A program made the translations under genes and the position numbers. Of a stretch of DNA of 64,000 nucleotides, positions 55,101 to 64,000 are shown one piece after another. The number at the start of each line of letters is the position of its first letter. Positions within the stretch are counted from its first letter, which is position 1. The notes under the pieces are model-generated. The model was not told where the DNA came from and searched no databases. It was given only the letters and a program-made list of their open reading frames with translations. The stretch is from contig OZ022503.1 of the NCBI GenBank assembly GCA_963989385.1, positions 88,447,138 to 88,511,137 on the forward strand. The letters run 5' to 3'. The stretch is from Ctena decussata (taxonomy: Eukaryota > Mollusca > Bivalvia > Lucinida > Lucinidae).

Positions 55101-56828
55101 CAGGTCATACAATGTATCTTCCATGCACAATGCCTCAGTTTTTCCTGTGAAAAATGGACAATCTATGTCAACCATTGCTAAGGGATACCTTTGGGTAGAT
55201 TCATCAATCAAAGTTACATCAGATTCTCTACCAAGTAACTGATCATTAGAAACCAAGTTTCTACGAACGACACACCCAGTACAACCTGTGTCCCTTAAAA
55301 CTACAACAGTCTTACCATTAACCGTACCCTGCGCTGTTGGTAATCGCGACCTTAAAAAGTAACAGACACCTTCCCTATCCACGTTATCATTGATTAATGG
55401 ACTTTCTTCCTTACTCTTATAGAGACCTTCAATTTCATGAGACCTATTCATTGTAGTTTTACAAAAGCTCATTTGATGTCCGCCACCCCGACCACGTCCG
55501 CGGGAATAACCCCGACCACGGCCACGATCTGAATTACTACCCTTCGTCTGTACAGTATCGCTCTTACTCTGTGGTCTTTGTGTCTCATCTTTCGGTGCAT
55601 AACTACTCCCCTTACTTCCGCTATACCCGCTTGCACTTGCACCTACCTCCGCACTATATGCTTGCTTCCTATCGGGATTCTTAAAACATTTATATGTTAA
55701 ATGTCCCTTACCACAAATACTACATTTTATCTCTGGCTTCGCACTCGGCTTATTATCAGATCTACTATGAGTTACGCCCTTACTATCACGCTGCCCCTTA
55801 TTAACACAAGCGTAGACACCGCCACGTGCTTCTGCAAATAAATCTGCTTCCCTAGCCATCTCACCTAGATTCGTGAATGTTTTCGGTTTCAAATGAACAT
55901 ACAGTTCTTTACTACAAGATTCTAAAAACTGATCTCTAGCGAAAAAATCGCAAACAGATTCATAAGACTGGTCTACCTTCGCCATTTTCAACCATTTATT
56001 AAGATACGACCTAAGTCTACTACTAAACTGAATAAACGTTTCGGACTTTTCAGGCCTATCATAGCGAAATTTCTTCCTAAATCCGCGTTCAGTCATATCG
56101 AAATTCTTTAACAACGCATCTTTCAACTTGTCATAATCTGCTGCATCATCTACTGACAATCTATCGTAAACATCAAGCGCGCGACCTTTAAGTAATGCGC
56201 TTAAATATGCAGCCCAAACGTTTTTATCCCATTTATTCGCCGTCGCGTATTTCTCAAACCTTGATAAGTAACTATCCATTTTGTCCTTACTTTCATCAAA
56301 ATACGGTAATTTGGGATCTCGCGCATGCGCTAGCTTTTCAGCCTTCTGTTTTTCTAATTCAACTCTAAACGTTACCTTCTGCAAATCTATCTGATTCTTC
56401 AACTCGCGTTGCTGCAATTCAAAACTATACTTCAACTTTTCTAACTCAACTTCGCTCGACAACTTCGCTTCCTTATCGCTTTCGACTTGAGACAACCTAG
56501 CTTCCCTATCTTTCTCGGCTTGCCGCTCTATACTTTCAATCCGCGCCATCTCGATTTCCCTATCCGCCACAATCTTAGCTAGTTCTACTTCCCTATCCTT
56601 TTCGGCTTGCACAATCCTCTCTTTCTCCGCCGCGACCCTAGCTAATTCAATTTCCCTGTCTTTATCGGCCTGCGCAATCTTTTCTTTATCAAGCTCCCTT
56701 ACCGCGTGCCTTTCTGCCCTCTCAGTCTCTTGCTGTTGCTTAACAAATTCCTGCAAAGCCTGCCCTTCATAACCTAACTCCCTTCCCGACTTAACTAACT
56801 GATCCATGACGCTTAACGTAATGCTCAC
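52185..56828 (-). CDS. gag-pol: Gag-Pol polyprotein, order PR-INT-RT-RH
   Basis: A single 1,547-codon frame with no shift between Gag and Pol. Residues ~25-175 form a highly charged predicted coiled coil (repeated EKDRE words). ~180-335 is a retrotransposon Gag capsid-like region. A zinc knuckle lies at 369-381 (CSICGKGHLTYKC, CX2CX3HX4C), then an RG-rich basic tract. Aspartic protease has its DTG at 513-515. Integrase follows: zinc site H697, H704, C734, C737; catalytic D767, D827, E863 (D35E spacing); GPY/F module with WKGPY at 1002-1006. Reverse transcriptase comes next, with D1219 and FVDD at 1279-1282. RNase H has D1433, E1475, D1500 and a terminal GADYLSR. Normal Ty3/Gypsy order has integrase last; this order is known from the Gmr1 clade. 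The FVDD box replaces the usual YXDD but keeps both Asp residues. The start Met at 56828 is the first in frame; a second Met lies at residue 8. Confidence 0.95.
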   Translation of the reverse strand: MSITLSVMDQLVKSGRELGYEGQALQEFVKQQQETERAERHAVRELDKEKIAQADKDREIELARVAAEKERIVQAEKDREVELAKIVADREIEMARIESIERQAEKDREARLSQVESDKEAKLSSEVELEKLKYSFELQQRELKNQIDLQKVTFRVELEKQKAEKLAHARDPKLPYFDESKDKMDSYLSRFEKYATANKWDKNVWAAYLSALLKGRALDVYDRLSVDDAADYDKLKDALLKNFDMTERGFRKKFRYDRPEKSETFIQFSSRLRSYLNKWLKMAKVDQSYESVCDFFARDQFLESCSKELYVHLKPKTFTNLGEMAREADLFAEARGGVYACVNKGQRDSKGVTHSRSDNKPSAKPEIKCSICGKGHLTYKCFKNPDRKQAYSAEVGASASGYSGSKGSSYAPKDETQRPQSKSDTVQTKGSNSDRGRGRGYSRGRGRGGGHQMSFCKTTMNRSHEIEGLYKSKEESPLINDNVDREGVCYFLRSRLPTAQGTVNGKTVVVLRDTGCTGCVVRRNLVSNDQLLGRESDVTLIDESTQRYPLAMVDIDCPFFTGKTEALCMEDTLYDLVIGNIDGSKLPDMSHFAMAAVTRSQAKQGEEVYKKLKVPDQIIASDKEALKQAQVVDPKLNGIRQRVESGNVTISRGLNRGETKFIRKKDLLYRQFTKGNKVTFQLIIPEGFRDKVLRLAHETLMSGHLGIKKTMDRVLTEFFWPGVCGDVARFCKSCDICQRTIQKGRVTKVPLGKLPQIDTPFKRVAVDIVGPIEPRSDRKSRYILTMIDYATRYPEAVALPGIETERVAEALVEMFSRVGIPDEMLTDCGSQFTAEVMKEVSRLLSLQQLTTTPYHPICNGLVERFHATLKQMLRRMCAERPKDWDKYLPALLFAIREVPQESLGFSPFELLYGRNVKGPMAILRELWSEEVQDEQVLSTYQYVIELRERLEQTCKLAHDNLRKVQVKQKAYYDKRARSRKFNVGDKVLLLLPTDSNKLLLQWKGPYEVVEVVNRMDYKIDVNGVVSTYHANMLKQYVERRTVPSHCLLSTETTESVDDDGSDEFSLDDCAFPTAKEPETYNDVSISDTLTSEQRMEVEALIKQYPDVLSSLPGRTDQIQHDIKLLTSEPIRTKGYSIPYKTRNVMETEIQDMLDLGVIESSISPYSSPVVLVPKKDGSVRFCIDFRKLNKVTEFDAEPMPNMEEVINKMSGHKFFTKMDLSKGYWQVSLTERSKPLTAFETPKGLFQFKTMPFGLVNSGASFCRLMRIILSNLPNVDSFVDDMWIFTETWKDHVTSLRQVLDRLRSAKLTAKPSKCMIGYGSIECLGHNIVGQTVRPQEDKIQAIRDAPRPCTKRQIKSFLGLAGFYRRFIPNFSSIASPLTDLTKRDRPNSIKDWQDQHERAFQTLKSRLTSSPILRLPVFQEGNPFVLRTDASDVGLGAILLQEFEDEGRLPIAYASKKLLPRERNYSVIEKECLGIIWGVEKFRKYLYGAEFLLETDHKPLSYMQTAKVLNPRIMRWAMKLQPYRFRIVAIRGQDNLGADYLSR

Positions 56829-57730
56829 GTTAACTTAACTGAAACCGACGTTCACTTATAGTCACACACGTTAACTAAAACGTTAACAATAATAATAACG
56901 AACTAATCCAACTAAAACGTTGATTAATTAGTATACTCGCGATCTGGACGTAGCCATTAAAGTTACGTTCATAACAGACCGGAAATGACGTCATAAACTG
57001 ACGTTGACTTTGCCGAGAATTACTTTTCACTATTAGATGACGTAATTAGATGACGTAAATAACCCACATACAATTACGCCCAACTTGATCTAGCGTATCG
57101 GATATACAAACGTAACGTATGTAACGCAACGTATTAACACTGACACGACAACTGTACGTCCTACATTACAAAACCTTATAAGATACCAACGGTAAATCAA
57201 ACTTAAGATTCCGCTATTAGGTTTAATTCATTGTAACGATATTATATAACGTTACGAGTGACCTACGTTACTAAATCAGGACATAAAATGGACCTCAGTA
57301 ACGGTTACGACACTACGTACAAACGTTTGAATTAATGAACTAACAGATTGTCATGCAACAGCAGTGCCAAGGTACTCAAACGGACCTTAAAACTAAATAT
57401 GTATTATCCGTGCCAAGACAATTCAGGTCTATATACCTCAGTTTCCCCACTCAGATATGCAACCTGTTACATTCTATCACAAATTAATGCATGGGCTATC
57501 GCACTTCATCATGCAGGGAATAAGGATAGTTGACCTTAATTGATTGTAGGTTACATTTACAAAGAATTTAGTGGCAAAATTGCTCCCCTAAAATTCACAG
57601 CCTTACGTCACCTTAGAAAAGAACAATCAGAAAGTCAATAATAATAATAAATGTCTGACAAAATTGTGCCTAGATTCTGTATATATTGTCAATGTCTTAC
57701 ACTGGCAGATATTAACCAGAAGTCAAATCC
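56829..57730 (-). other. Retrotransposon leader (5' UTR)
   Basis: About 900 bases between PBS and Gag start with many ACGTTA / TAACGT words and no long frame on the coding strand. It would hold the packaging signal, which I cannot identify. Confidence 0.6.
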
Positions 57731-57748
57731 CGTTACTTCATGACACCA
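57731..57748 (-). promoter_or_regulatory. tRNA primer-binding site
   Basis: Directly after the 5' LTR, with no gap, the minus strand reads TGGTGTCATGAAGTAACG. TGGTGTCA is complementary to a tRNA 3' end TGACACCA, as in animal leucine tRNAs. The match beyond eight bases needs a bulge, so the primer identity is tentative. Confidence 0.65.
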
Positions 57749-58899
57749 TGTTACGCAGAAGGTTTTACACACGGTCGACACGGGTGTAGAGCCTTATGCG
57801 TCGCCAGGACGGCGGAGGGTGACTTCCGGTTAAAGGGTTATCTACTAGTGTAATACACTAACAAGGAAACTCTAACAACGTTAGAATTTTTTAAGTTTAT
57901 ATATAATGTAAATTCTATATACAACGATACAATCTACAACAATTCACAATTACAATAATATACAACACATATCAGTTCATGTCGCTGGCCCAAGTAAGGT
58001 GTTTGTTTCAAATCTGTAATCGATTTGCGTACAGAACGCAAATAGATTACCGTCTGACGTCAACACCGTACTCGGCTCAGCGCCATGAACTAAAGGAAAA
58101 CACAAAGAACAAAAACAACGTTAGTTTGAGCTCATACAAAAAAAACAAGGCCTTATGTTGGTAGACTTCAATTCGTCGTTCCCTGGATCATGTCATGGGC
58201 CAGTCCATATATCATGAGGAACACCAACTTATAATTACACGTGCACGATTATATACTGGTCGCTCCCTGGATCGTACCAGGGACCAGTCTATATATATTA
58301 ACACACCTTAGTGAACGAACACTGTCCCACACTTGATGTGACCTTCAGATCTTATCACAGAATCTGGCAAAACTGTGCTAATCACTTCCGCCTACATTTT
58401 GTGCTTCCCGCCTCTGCTTAGGAACCTTGCACAAACGGCGTTGTAACTGCCTCTACCCGGGTTGGTATTAACCTGGAGACGTAAATCGAATCTCCAGGTG
58501 AGACGTGGCTCTAAGTCCTAACAGCTGACTGCCGGACTTTATGTGCCCTTCTAGGTCTTAACACAGAATCTGGGCACACAACAATAATTTAACATACTCC
58601 GTATTAGAATTCAGCCACGTCTAATTTTTCATTAAAAGATAGGCGTATAAATACTATGCGTCTCACATTAAAATCATGCAAAGCGCTTTCCACAATCAAA
58701 AGACTCGTGCAGGTATTCACCTTAAAATCATGCAAAATGCTGTCCACGAGAGGTATTCACAAACAACCCATGCATAACGTAGTCACAATTTCCGTAAACG
58801 TTTTATTACCACAGTTACCCTAAAAACTGTAGCCTTACTGATTGAAAGGATTAAAACAATCTCGACGACATAGTGGACGATTAGATCCATTTCGTAACA
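57749..58899 (-). repeat. 5' LTR (1,151 bp)
   Basis: The copy upstream of the coding region in element orientation, with the single T at 58158 as its visible difference from the 3' LTR. It should hold the promoter and the poly(A) site, but I could not locate a convincing TATA box. Confidence 0.95.
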
Positions 58900-58904
58900 A
58901 ATGT
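58900..58904. repeat. Target-site duplication AATGT, right
   Basis: AATGT directly follows the right LTR and then continues with CATGATTTAC exactly as in the intact satellite copies. Confidence 0.9.
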
Positions 58905-59299
58905 CATGATTTACTATATATTCTATACATTTTGAGGGTAGTCAACTTAAACTAAAAAATGACCGCGGTATTTCTTATGCAATCTTTTCAAAAATTATAT
59001 CAGGCTGTTCGCAAATTAATGCGGTTTTCGAAATGAACACGGAAAAATGGATTTGAATATAAGGAAAAATAAAATAAGAAGAAAAAGATGACTTGCCCAT
59101 ATCTCGTAGTGTATTTCATTACCAGCTCGATTCGCGAATATCGATTATCGATTTTTAAACAGTGGCGTGGAAAGTTATCCATGGTAAGGTCCTTATTCTC
59201 AAAGCTGTTTTCCATGTATTAAGTTGCCAAAAATGATCGATTTTGTTAAAAATGATATATAAAGTTGTTTGCAGATACTTCAATTTATTGCAGGAAAGA

Positions 59300-59336
<37 letters not shown>

Positions 59337-61176
59337 GGTAACATCTGGGATTCGAACCCACGACCTTACCAAATATTTTTCTGGGCCCGGTTGTTCAAAA
59401 CTTATGACGTCGTTAGTTAACGTTTCGTTAAAATTTTAAACGTTAATATCTCAAATACGCTGGTATTTTTTGTTGAAAAAATGTAAGAAGCTTTTGCAAT
59501 ACGCTGGTATTTTTGTTGAAGAAATGTAAGAAGCTTTTGCAGTGCAAAAGCTTCTTACATTTTTTCAACAAAAAATACCAGCGGTGCAAAAGCTTCTTAC
59601 ATTTTTTCAACAAAAAATACCAGCGTATTGCAAAAGCTTCTTTTGCAGTGCAAAAGCTTCTTACATTTTTTCAACAAAAAATACCAGTGGTGCAAAAGCT
59701 TCTTACATTTTTTCAACAAAAATACCAGCGTATTGCAAAAGCTTCTTACATTTTTTCAACAAAAAAATACCAGCGTATTTGGTTACAAAGATGCAAAACA
59801 CTTAACGAGTTGAACCCTTAACGAGCTCGTTAGGCTAACGATGCTTTGAACAACTGGGCCCAGATATTTAGCGGGTTAATCGAGCGTAACATTAATTATC
59901 ACTTTGTATATTAAAAGGTGTTATTGTCCGCATCTTGCAAAAACTACCGTCTGCATATACAAACACTGCCAACCTGCACACATACAAAATATACTGATTT
60001 AGCGTGAGATCTTCGCAAAGAAAATATCTAGGCATGCACAATTTTGAAAGGGAACTGTGCAGGTCTGATCAGACTGCAGTACCATGTACAGGCTGGTTCG
60101 GACAAGCGTAATTCGTGCGTTTATCCTATGTATGAGTATACATTTTTCATGGCGCGCCTGAAATGTTTAATTTTGATTTGTGCATGCGCTTTGGAATATA
60201 CAAACCGTACATCACAGAACAGACTGTACATATGAGTCGGATCATAGTCTTTGCTAATAGCACATGGTACATGTCTTTTTATTCGGTAATAAGACGCGTA
60301 TTTACCTCCAAGGAAGTAGACAAAATTCTAGTTCCATCTTTTAAGATGGATGTAGACTTTAGACTGTACAAAATTAACCGGTTTTATAGCAAAATTACTA
60401 TTAAACGCATTGGAGGTTGTTGTGTGGGGTTTTTTTTAATGGGGGGGGGGGAGGAGGAGGGAAGCCCCGTCTTGTAGCCGAATTAATCTGGCAGTCAGGT
60501 TACCCAATCCAAGAGCTAATAACTCACATTACAGAACAACTTGCTGATAAATGTTGGAACTGAATCTTCTCTGTTTGTACATGATGAAACTTTTTATTCA
60601 GTTATAAGACGGGATTTCCTCCAAAAAAGAAAACAAAATTCTAGGTCCAACTTTTAAGATGGATCTTGAGCTTTCTTAGACCGTAAGAGAAATCCCGTCT
60701 TACAGCACAATTACTGTAGGTTTCAGATATTTGGGGTCATTCTGTTTGTGTGTTGGGGGAAATGAACCTCCGTCTTATGGCCGAATTAATATGGTAATCA
60801 GCTTGTCAAACCTTAGAGCTAACAAGTCTGGTCTCAGAAGCCAAACATTGTTTTTGCCGAATTTATATGTCGGACGAAATTAATGCATTTCAGCGGAAAA
60901 CAAACGTTGCCAAGCAGACAATTTGGTAGAAAAACGCATTTTTTCTGAAGAAAACAGTAAGATTAATGACATTACATATGTCCTGTTCATCTTATCTTAT
61001 AGTACTATTTATTTGAAAAATCCAGGGAGGACACTTTTTACGAACTTTGCGTTCATCAAGTTATTGACAGCCCTCCGCCCCCCCCCCCCACCCCCAATTC
61101 TCCTCCCCTTACAAGAGCAGTCGGGTCATATAAAACAGTGAGCACTGGAATATTCCCCTTGTAGAACGCCTTTAGC

Positions 61177-61818
61177 GTCCGCAACTTTCTACGCCACCTG
61201 GAGTAATGTGTGAATTCTGTTGGATATTTGCGCCAGCATAGAAAATAAGGGTGCTGATCGAAAATGTAAAAATGACCGCACTGTTTTACTTCCTATTTCA
61301 ATAAAAAATATATCAGTGAAATGCTGAATAATTGTAGTTTTCGGAATGAACACGGAAAAGTTTCATTTTATGAAAAAAAGAGACATATGCGGGTAAAAAC
61401 TTTGATCAACGCAGTAAAAATGTCATGATTTACTATATATTCTATACATTTTGAGGGTAGTCAACTTAAACTAAAAAATGACCGCGGTATTTCTTATGCA
61501 ATCTTTTCAAAAATTATATCAGGCTGTTCGCAAATTAATGCGGTTTTCGAAATGAACACGGAAAAATGGATTTGAATATAAGGAAAAATAAAATAAGAAG
61601 AAAAAGATGACTTGCCCATATCTCGTAGTGTATTTCATTACCAGCTCGATTCGCGAATATCGATTATCGATTTTTAAACAGTGGCGTGGAAAGTTATCCA
61701 TGGTAAGGTCCTTATTCTCAAAGCTGTTTTCCATGTATTAAGTTGCCAAAAATGATCGATTTTGTTAAAAATGATATATAAAGTTGTTTGCAGATACTTC
61801 AATTTATTGCAGGAAAGA

Positions 61819-61855
<37 letters not shown>

Positions 61856-63694
61856 GGTAACATCTGGGATTCGAACCCACGACCTTACCAAATATTTTTC
61901 TGGGCCCGGTTGTTCAAAACTTATGACGTCGTTAGTTAACGTTTCGTTAAAATTTTAAACGTTAATATCTCAAATACGCTGGTATTTTTTGTTGAAAAAA
62001 TGTAAGAAGCTTTTGCAATACGCTGGTATTTTTGTTGAAGAAATGTAAGAAGCTTTTGCAGTGCAAAAGCTTCTTACATTTTTTCAACAAAAAATACCAG
62101 CGGTGCAAAAGCTTCTTACATTTTTTCAACAAAAAATACCAGCGTATTGCAAAAGCTTCTTTTGCAGTGCAAAAGCTTCTTACATTTTTTCAACAAAAAA
62201 TACCAGCGTGCAAAAGCTTCTTACATTTTTTCAACAAAAATACCAGCGTATTGCAAAAGCTTCTTACATTTTTTCAACAAAAAAATACCAGCGTATTTGG
62301 TTACAAAGATGCAAAACACTTAACGAGTTGAACCCTTAACGAGCTCGTTAGGCTAACGATGCTTTGAACAACTGGGCCCAGATATTTAGCGGGTTAATCG
62401 AGCGTAACATTAATTATCACTTTGTATATTAAAAGGTGTTATTGTCCGCATCTTGCAAAAACTACCGTCTGCATATACAAACACTGCCAACCTGCACACA
62501 TACAAAATATACTGATTTAGCGTGAGATCTTCGCAAAGAAAATATCTAGGCATGCACAATTTTGAAAGGGAACTGTGCAGGTCTGATCAGACTGCAGTAC
62601 CATGTACAGGCTGGTTCGGACAAGCGTAATTCGTGCGTTTATCCTATGTATGAGTATACATTTTTCATGGCGCGCCTGAAATGTTTAATTTTGATTTGTG
62701 CATGCGCTTTGGAATATACAAACCGTACATCACAGAACAGACTGTACATATGAGTCGGATCATAGTCTTTGCTAATAGCACATGGTACATGTCTTTTTAT
62801 TCGGTAATAAGACGCGTATTTACCTCCAAGGAAGTAGACAAAATTCTAGTTCCATCTTTTAAGATGGATGTAGACTTTAGACTGTACAAAATTAACCGGT
62901 TTTATAGCAAAATTACTATTAAACGCATTGGAGGTTGTTGTGTGGGGTTTTTTTTAATGGGGGGGGGGAGGAGGAGGGAAGCCCCGTCTTGTAGCCGAAT
63001 TAATCTGGCAGTCAGGTTACCCAATCCAAGAGCTAATAACTCACATTACAGAACAACTTGCTGATAAATGTTGGAACTGAATCTTCTCTGTTTGTACATG
63101 ATGAAACTTTTTATTCAGTTATAAGACGGGATTTCCTCCAAAAAAGAAAACAAAATTCTAGGTCCAACTTTTAAGATGGATCTTGAGCTTTCTTAGACCG
63201 TAAGAGAAATCCCGTCTTACAGCACAATTACTGTAGGTTTCAGATATTTGGGGTCATTCTGTTTGTGTGTTGGGGGAAATGAACCTCCGTCTTATGGCCG
63301 AATTAATATGGTAATCAGCTTGTCAAACCTTAGAGCTAACAAGTCTGGTCTCAGAAGCCAAACATTGTTTTTGCCGAATTTATATGTCGGACGAAATTAA
63401 TGCATTTCAGCGGAAAACAAACGTTGCCAAGCAGACAATTTGGTAGAAAAACGCATTTTTTCTGAAGAAAACAGTAAGATTAATGACATTACATATGTCC
63501 TGTTCATCTTATCTTATAGTACTATTTATTTGAAAAATCCAGGGAGGACACTTTTTACGAACTTTGCGTTCATCAAGTTATTGACAGCCCTCCGCCCCCC
63601 CCCCCCCACCCCCAATTCTCCTCCCCTTACAAGAGCAGTCGGGTCATATAAAACAGTGAGCACTGGAATATTCCCCTTGTAGAACGCCTTTAGC
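61177..63694. repeat. Satellite copy 12
   Basis: 2,518 bp. One G is missing in the minisatellite (CCAGCGTGC, near 62207). Confidence 0.95.
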
Positions 63695-64000
63695 GTCCGC
63701 AACTTTCTACGCCACCTGGAGTAATGTGTGAATTCTGTTGGATATTTGCGCCAGCATAGAAAATAAGGGTGCTGATCGAAAATGTAAAAATGACCGCACT
63801 GTTTTACTTCCTATTTCAATAAAAAATATATCAGTGAAATGCTGAATAATTGTAGTTTTCGGAATGAACACGGAAAAGTTTCATTTTATGAAAAAAAGAG
63901 ACATATGCGGGTAAAAACTTTGATCAACGCAGTAAAAATGTCATGATTTACTATATATTCTATACATTTTGAGGGTAGTCAACTTAAACTAAAAAATGAC
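63695..64000. repeat. Satellite copy 13 (cut by window edge)
   Basis: The first 306 bases of the unit. The array continues beyond the window. Confidence 0.95.

Larger units (their letters stand above)
50894..58899 (-). mobile_element. Complete LTR retrotransposon, Gmr1-like Ty3/Gypsy
   Basis: An 8,006-bp element bounded by two 1,151-bp direct LTRs (TGTTACG..CGTAACA) and a 5-bp AATGT target duplication. The coding strand is minus, so the 5' LTR is at 57749-58899. In order it carries PBS, ~920-bp leader, one Gag-Pol frame, polypurine tract and 3' LTR. All catalytic motifs are present and I found no frame break. Integrase lies before reverse transcriptase, the order of the Gmr1 clade. One base differs between the LTRs, so insertion is recent. 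Placing it in the clade rests on domain order and motifs and not on a tree. Confidence 0.95.
50647..61176. repeat. Satellite copy 11, interrupted by LTR element
   Basis: The unit is split after its first 247 bases by the element at 50894-58899 and resumes at 58900. Subtracting the 8,006-bp element and 5-bp duplication leaves 2,519 bp. T at 59688 (CCAGTGG) is private. Confidence 0.95.
26582..64000. repeat. 2.52-kb satellite array, 13 copies or part copies
   Basis: The landmark GTCCGCAACTTTCTACGCCA recurs at 26582, 29101, 31620, 34139, 36657, 39180, 43094, 45610, 48128, 50647, 61177 and 63695. Steps are 2516-2523 bp except where one copy is truncated (41623-43093) and where an 8-kb LTR element is inserted. 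Copies are head to tail on one strand and nearly identical; differences are mainly C, G or A run lengths plus a few substitutions. The array is open at the right edge. No convincing gene is in the unit. The origin could be a tandemly amplified segment; assembly duplication is unlikely for all copies because several have private variants. Confidence 0.95.

Noticed and set aside
26582..64000. Array as a CRISPR or bacterial repeat system
   Set aside because: Units are 2.5 kb, contiguous and without spacers, in a clearly animal context with SINEs, spliced exons and LTR elements.

Overview
The window looks like repeat-rich, AT-rich animal DNA, most likely from a bivalve or other mollusc. The reasons are a spliced host gene with peritrophin-A-like (CBM14) exons, tRNA-derived SINEs, several MITE families, decayed LINEs and a Ty3/Gypsy-type LTR retrotransposon. 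Nothing bacterial is visible (no operons, no ribosome-binding-site spacing). The species call is inference.

Layout. (1) 1-26,581 is a mosaic of old mobile DNA carrying one recognisable host gene. Two minus-strand exons (6510-6734 and 2100-2338, the latter ending in a stop codon) share phase-1 splice sites and each encodes a six-cysteine CBM14-like module. Their 4.17 kb intron holds a SINE, a MITE, a LINE fragment and a diverged ~300-bp tandem repeat. The rest of this part holds at least six families of short inverted-repeat elements, two SINE copies, two LINE pseudogenes (one with a second LINE end nested inside it), a 1.2-kb Harbinger-like foldback element rich in GCGCTT-type motifs, minisatellites and a duplicated 155-bp palindrome. 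(2) 26,582-64,000 is a head-to-tail array of a ~2,519-bp unit, with 13 copies or part copies seen, running off the right edge. Copies are almost identical. Each unit is itself composite: two internal diverged duplications, a tRNA-like segment split by a MITE with GGGCCC-type ends, a hairpin-forming minisatellite inside that MITE, and long A, G and C runs. One copy has lost ~1.1 kb. (3) 50,894-58,899 is a complete 8,006-bp LTR retrotransposon on the minus strand, inserted in copy 11 with a 5-bp target duplication. Its 1,151-bp LTRs differ at one base that I could see. It carries one intact 1,547-codon Gag-Pol frame.

The most notable biology is the domain order of that Gag-Pol: protease, integrase, reverse transcriptase, RNase H. 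Ordinary Ty3/Gypsy elements have integrase last; the order seen here is that of the Gmr1 clade. The intact frame and near-identical LTRs point to recent activity. The satellite unit has no convincing protein-coding content; the short frames repeated in every copy are a by-product of copy identity.
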